This document shows positions 31,216-32,954 of a DNA stretch of 32,954 nucleotides, piece after piece. The notes under the pieces are model-generated. The model was given only the letters and a program-made list of their open reading frames with translations. It had not been told where the DNA came from and did no database searches. Each line of letters starts with the position of its first letter. The stretch's first letter is position 1. Where the stretch lies: positions 1 to 32,954 of the IMG/VR virus record IMGVR_UViG_3300003690_000034. One strand, given 5' to 3'. Origin of the DNA: a virus. The position numbers and the translations under genes were made by a program.

Positions 31216-32829
31216 ATGAAAAATAATATAGCTAAAAAAGAAACTATTAGTGTTCTTAAAAAGATTTTGATTCCGGGAGCCGCCAAAGTGGTGCAAGCTT
31301 GGAGATCGGTAGGGTATAATAATTACGATGCAATCAAAGACATTTTAGACAACTCAATCGACGCTAGCGCAACAGAAGTGCGAGTGACAATAGTTACTAA
31401 AAATCACCCTACAGAACTTAACACCACGGGTAAGCCAAAAAAGAGAATTGAGGCGATAATAATCGCTGATAATGGCCATGGCATGAACATGGATGAACTT
31501 ACTGAAGCGCTTAGATATGGCTCTAAAACTACCCACGATTGCGCAATTGATTTAGGCAAGTTTGGCATGGGATTAAATTCTGCCGGTACATCAATGGGCC
31601 GACGTGTGAGTGTTATAACTCGCAAGAAAGGTGGTTCTCTTATTACTGGCACACTTGATTTGGATGTAATTGTGGCAAACGATTCATTTGATTATGAGTT
31701 TAAGTATGTTAACGATCCAAAGCTTGTATCTTATTTTGATCAACAGGTTACTTCACCAAGCGGCACAGTTGTGGTAATTGATAAACTTGATCTACTACAG
31801 AATAAAGATCCGAATTCTTTTAAAGCGGCATTACGAGGAGAAAAACATCTAGGCAGAACATTTAGACACCTCCTGGCCGATCCAGAAAGATTAAAAATGT
31901 ATGTCAACGAGAAACTTGTTAAACCCTATGATCCCCTATGTTGGAATTCCAAGGGAACAATTAGGTTTACTGATAGTTGGGTAAGCGTCAAGGGGTTTGA
32001 AACCTTGGAATATAGAATAGCATGCATTAGAGATACTGAGGATTATAAAGGATCGACAGTTGCCAATCAGGGACTTAGCTGGTTGAGAAACGAGAGGGAG
32101 ATTAGTTATAATCGCACCGAACCTTTTTGGAATAAGTTTCCAGATTATCGAGGGTTTCTTGTAGAAATTAGGTTTGGTGGTCATGAACTTGATGAACTAG
32201 TTGGCGTTAATGTACAAAAAAAGTTAGCTGAAACCTTAGATCAGGGTCTAATTGACAAACTCAAAGAAGAAATAATGCCATATCACAAAAAGAATTATAA
32301 TGAGCTGCAGTCCGCAGCAAAAAAGAAGAAGAAAAACAATAACCAAGAAGCTCTAGAAGAGGAGTTAAAAAAGTATTGTAAAAAAGTTAAAAATATTTCT
32401 AAATCTTTATCTTTGCCGCCAATACCTGTGCTTACAGAATCTAACGACGGCCATGGCCGAGACAAACAACCTCGCAAAAAAAGAGGAAACAACGTGGTTG
32501 ATCTTCTTAAGAACGTTAGGTCTTCACATCTTGGTCGTGAATTTGAGTTCGAAATGAAAAGTTGGACCGCCCAAGGTCCAATGTTTGTCCCCAGATTGGG
32601 AGATAAAAACATTATCATCGAGATGAATGAGGACCATCCATCTGTATCACAGGGCTTTTTTGAGCCAGACGTATCTGGCCAAGGGCTATTGTTTACAAAC
32701 CTCATCATGGCCATGGCACTTTCAGAACTTCAGCTTCCAGAGGATACTGCCACTAAGGATGCGCATGAGAAATATAGAGATCTCTTTAGTAGAAACTGCA
32801 GGGCTCTCACAGAAAAAATTACCAATTAA
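31216..32829 (+). CDS. MORC-like GHKL (Bergerat-fold) ATPase
   Basis: 537 aa. N-box DAIKDILDNSIDASATEVRV (38-57), G1 DNGHGM (85-90), G2 GKFGMGLNSAGTSMG (114-128), then GRRVSVITRKKGG: the order of GHKL ATPases (gyrase B, Hsp90, MutL, MORC). The catalytic Glu position four before Asn46 is Asp42. The next part (about 185-300) resembles the S5-type transducer of MORC proteins (GTVVVIDKLDLLQNK, RHLLADPERLKMYVNEKLV). A Lys-rich run (about 368-375) precedes a coiled-coil linker and a C-terminal domain (about 430-537). ATP-driven dimerisation clamping DNA is the expected mode; its task here is unknown. It lacks gyrase or MutL C-terminal signatures I can recognise. Confidence 0.82.
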   Translation: MKNNIAKKETISVLKKILIPGAAKVVQAWRSVGYNNYDAIKDILDNSIDASATEVRVTIVTKNHPTELNTTGKPKKRIEAIIIADNGHGMNMDELTEALRYGSKTTHDCAIDLGKFGMGLNSAGTSMGRRVSVITRKKGGSLITGTLDLDVIVANDSFDYEFKYVNDPKLVSYFDQQVTSPSGTVVVIDKLDLLQNKDPNSFKAALRGEKHLGRTFRHLLADPERLKMYVNEKLVKPYDPLCWNSKGTIRFTDSWVSVKGFETLEYRIACIRDTEDYKGSTVANQGLSWLRNEREISYNRTEPFWNKFPDYRGFLVEIRFGGHELDELVGVNVQKKLAETLDQGLIDKLKEEIMPYHKKNYNELQSAAKKKKKNNNQEALEEELKKYCKKVKNISKSLSLPPIPVLTESNDGHGRDKQPRKKRGNNVVDLLKNVRSSHLGREFEFEMKSWTAQGPMFVPRLGDKNIIIEMNEDHPSVSQGFFEPDVSGQGLLFTNLIMAMALSELQLPEDTATKDAHEKYRDLFSRNCRALTEKITN

Positions 32830-32880
32830 GAAGTTGGCATCTTTATTGCAACATATATAGGTGCATAAGGAGATTATAAA

Positions 32881-32954
32881 ATGAATATATGTGTTTTGTT
32901 TATACTTTTTAGCGGTCATACGTACATTACAGATGGGTGCTATTATAATTATGA
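32881..32954 (+). CDS. Start of a further gene, cut by window end
   Basis: ATG 32881 follows ATAAGGAGATTATAAA, a strong ribosome site, and the frame stays open to the window end (24 residues: MNICVLFILFSGHTYITDGC and on). The hydrophobic start CVLFILF could be a signal or membrane anchor. Too short to identify. Confidence 0.55.
   Translation, partial: MNICVLFILFSGHTYITDGCYYNY

Noticed and set aside
31216-32829. GHKL protein as a sensor histidine kinase or T4 gp39 topoisomerase subunit
   Set aside because: There is no H-box, receiver or membrane segment, and no gyrase/topoisomerase TOPRIM or transducer signature I recognise; the N-box and S5-like region fit MORC better.

Overview
The window reads as about 33 kb of a lytic, contractile-tailed phage of the T4 superfamily, divergent from T4 itself. 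It is AT-rich, every convincing gene lies on the + strand, and spacing is tight with clear Shine-Dalgarno sequences. There are no tRNAs, CRISPR arrays, insertion sequences or host genes. The best anchors are a gp22-like scaffold followed by a gp23-like capsid protein, gp13/14/15-like neck and tail-completion proteins, a gp18 sheath, a gp19 tube, a gp26-like baseplate protein, a tape measure, a gp53-like wedge protein, gp32 and UvsX. Gene content (phage bS21, LamG adhesin, compact PolA) resembles uncultivated aquatic phages; the host cannot be named, but two sigma70-like promoters point to a bacterium.

Layout. (1) 1-4.2 kb, adhesion and accessory region: the 3' part of a repeat-rich fibre gene, a small coiled-coil protein, a phage ribosomal protein bS21, a small predicted virion protein, a LamG-fold protein of raised GC, and two intergenic stretches filled with decayed copies of the small-protein/bS21 junction. 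(2) 4.2-8.3 kb, head: scaffold, major capsid protein, a probable decoration protein insulated by two strong terminators, and a small basic protein. (3) 8.3-15.9 kb, neck and tail: gp13-, gp14- and gp15-like proteins, a 1000-aa sheath, tube, a gp26-like zinc protein and a tiny ORF reachable by a possible +1 frameshift, then a terminator. (4) 16-26.3 kb, tape measure and baseplate: two small proteins, tape measure, tube-initiator-like protein, gp53-like wedge, an 1169-aa baseplate protein and a 429-aa conserved protein of unknown role. (5) 26.3-33 kb, DNA metabolism: a very short family A DNA polymerase, a divergent FtsZ/tubulin-like protein, gp32, UvsX, then a two-gene unit with its own promoter (unknown 244-aa protein plus a MORC-like GHKL ATPase), and the start of another small gene.

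Regulation. A recurrent element with core ACTATTTA lies before many late-type genes. Sigma70-like promoters precede gp32 and the 244-aa/GHKL pair. Four intrinsic terminators divide the map.

The most unusual content is the FtsZ/tubulin-like protein with a degenerate nucleotide loop beside a 394-aa PolA, the GHKL ATPase pair, bS21 with cassette debris around it, a shared amphipathic motif that may be a capsid-targeting peptide, and GC-rich islands inside virion genes.
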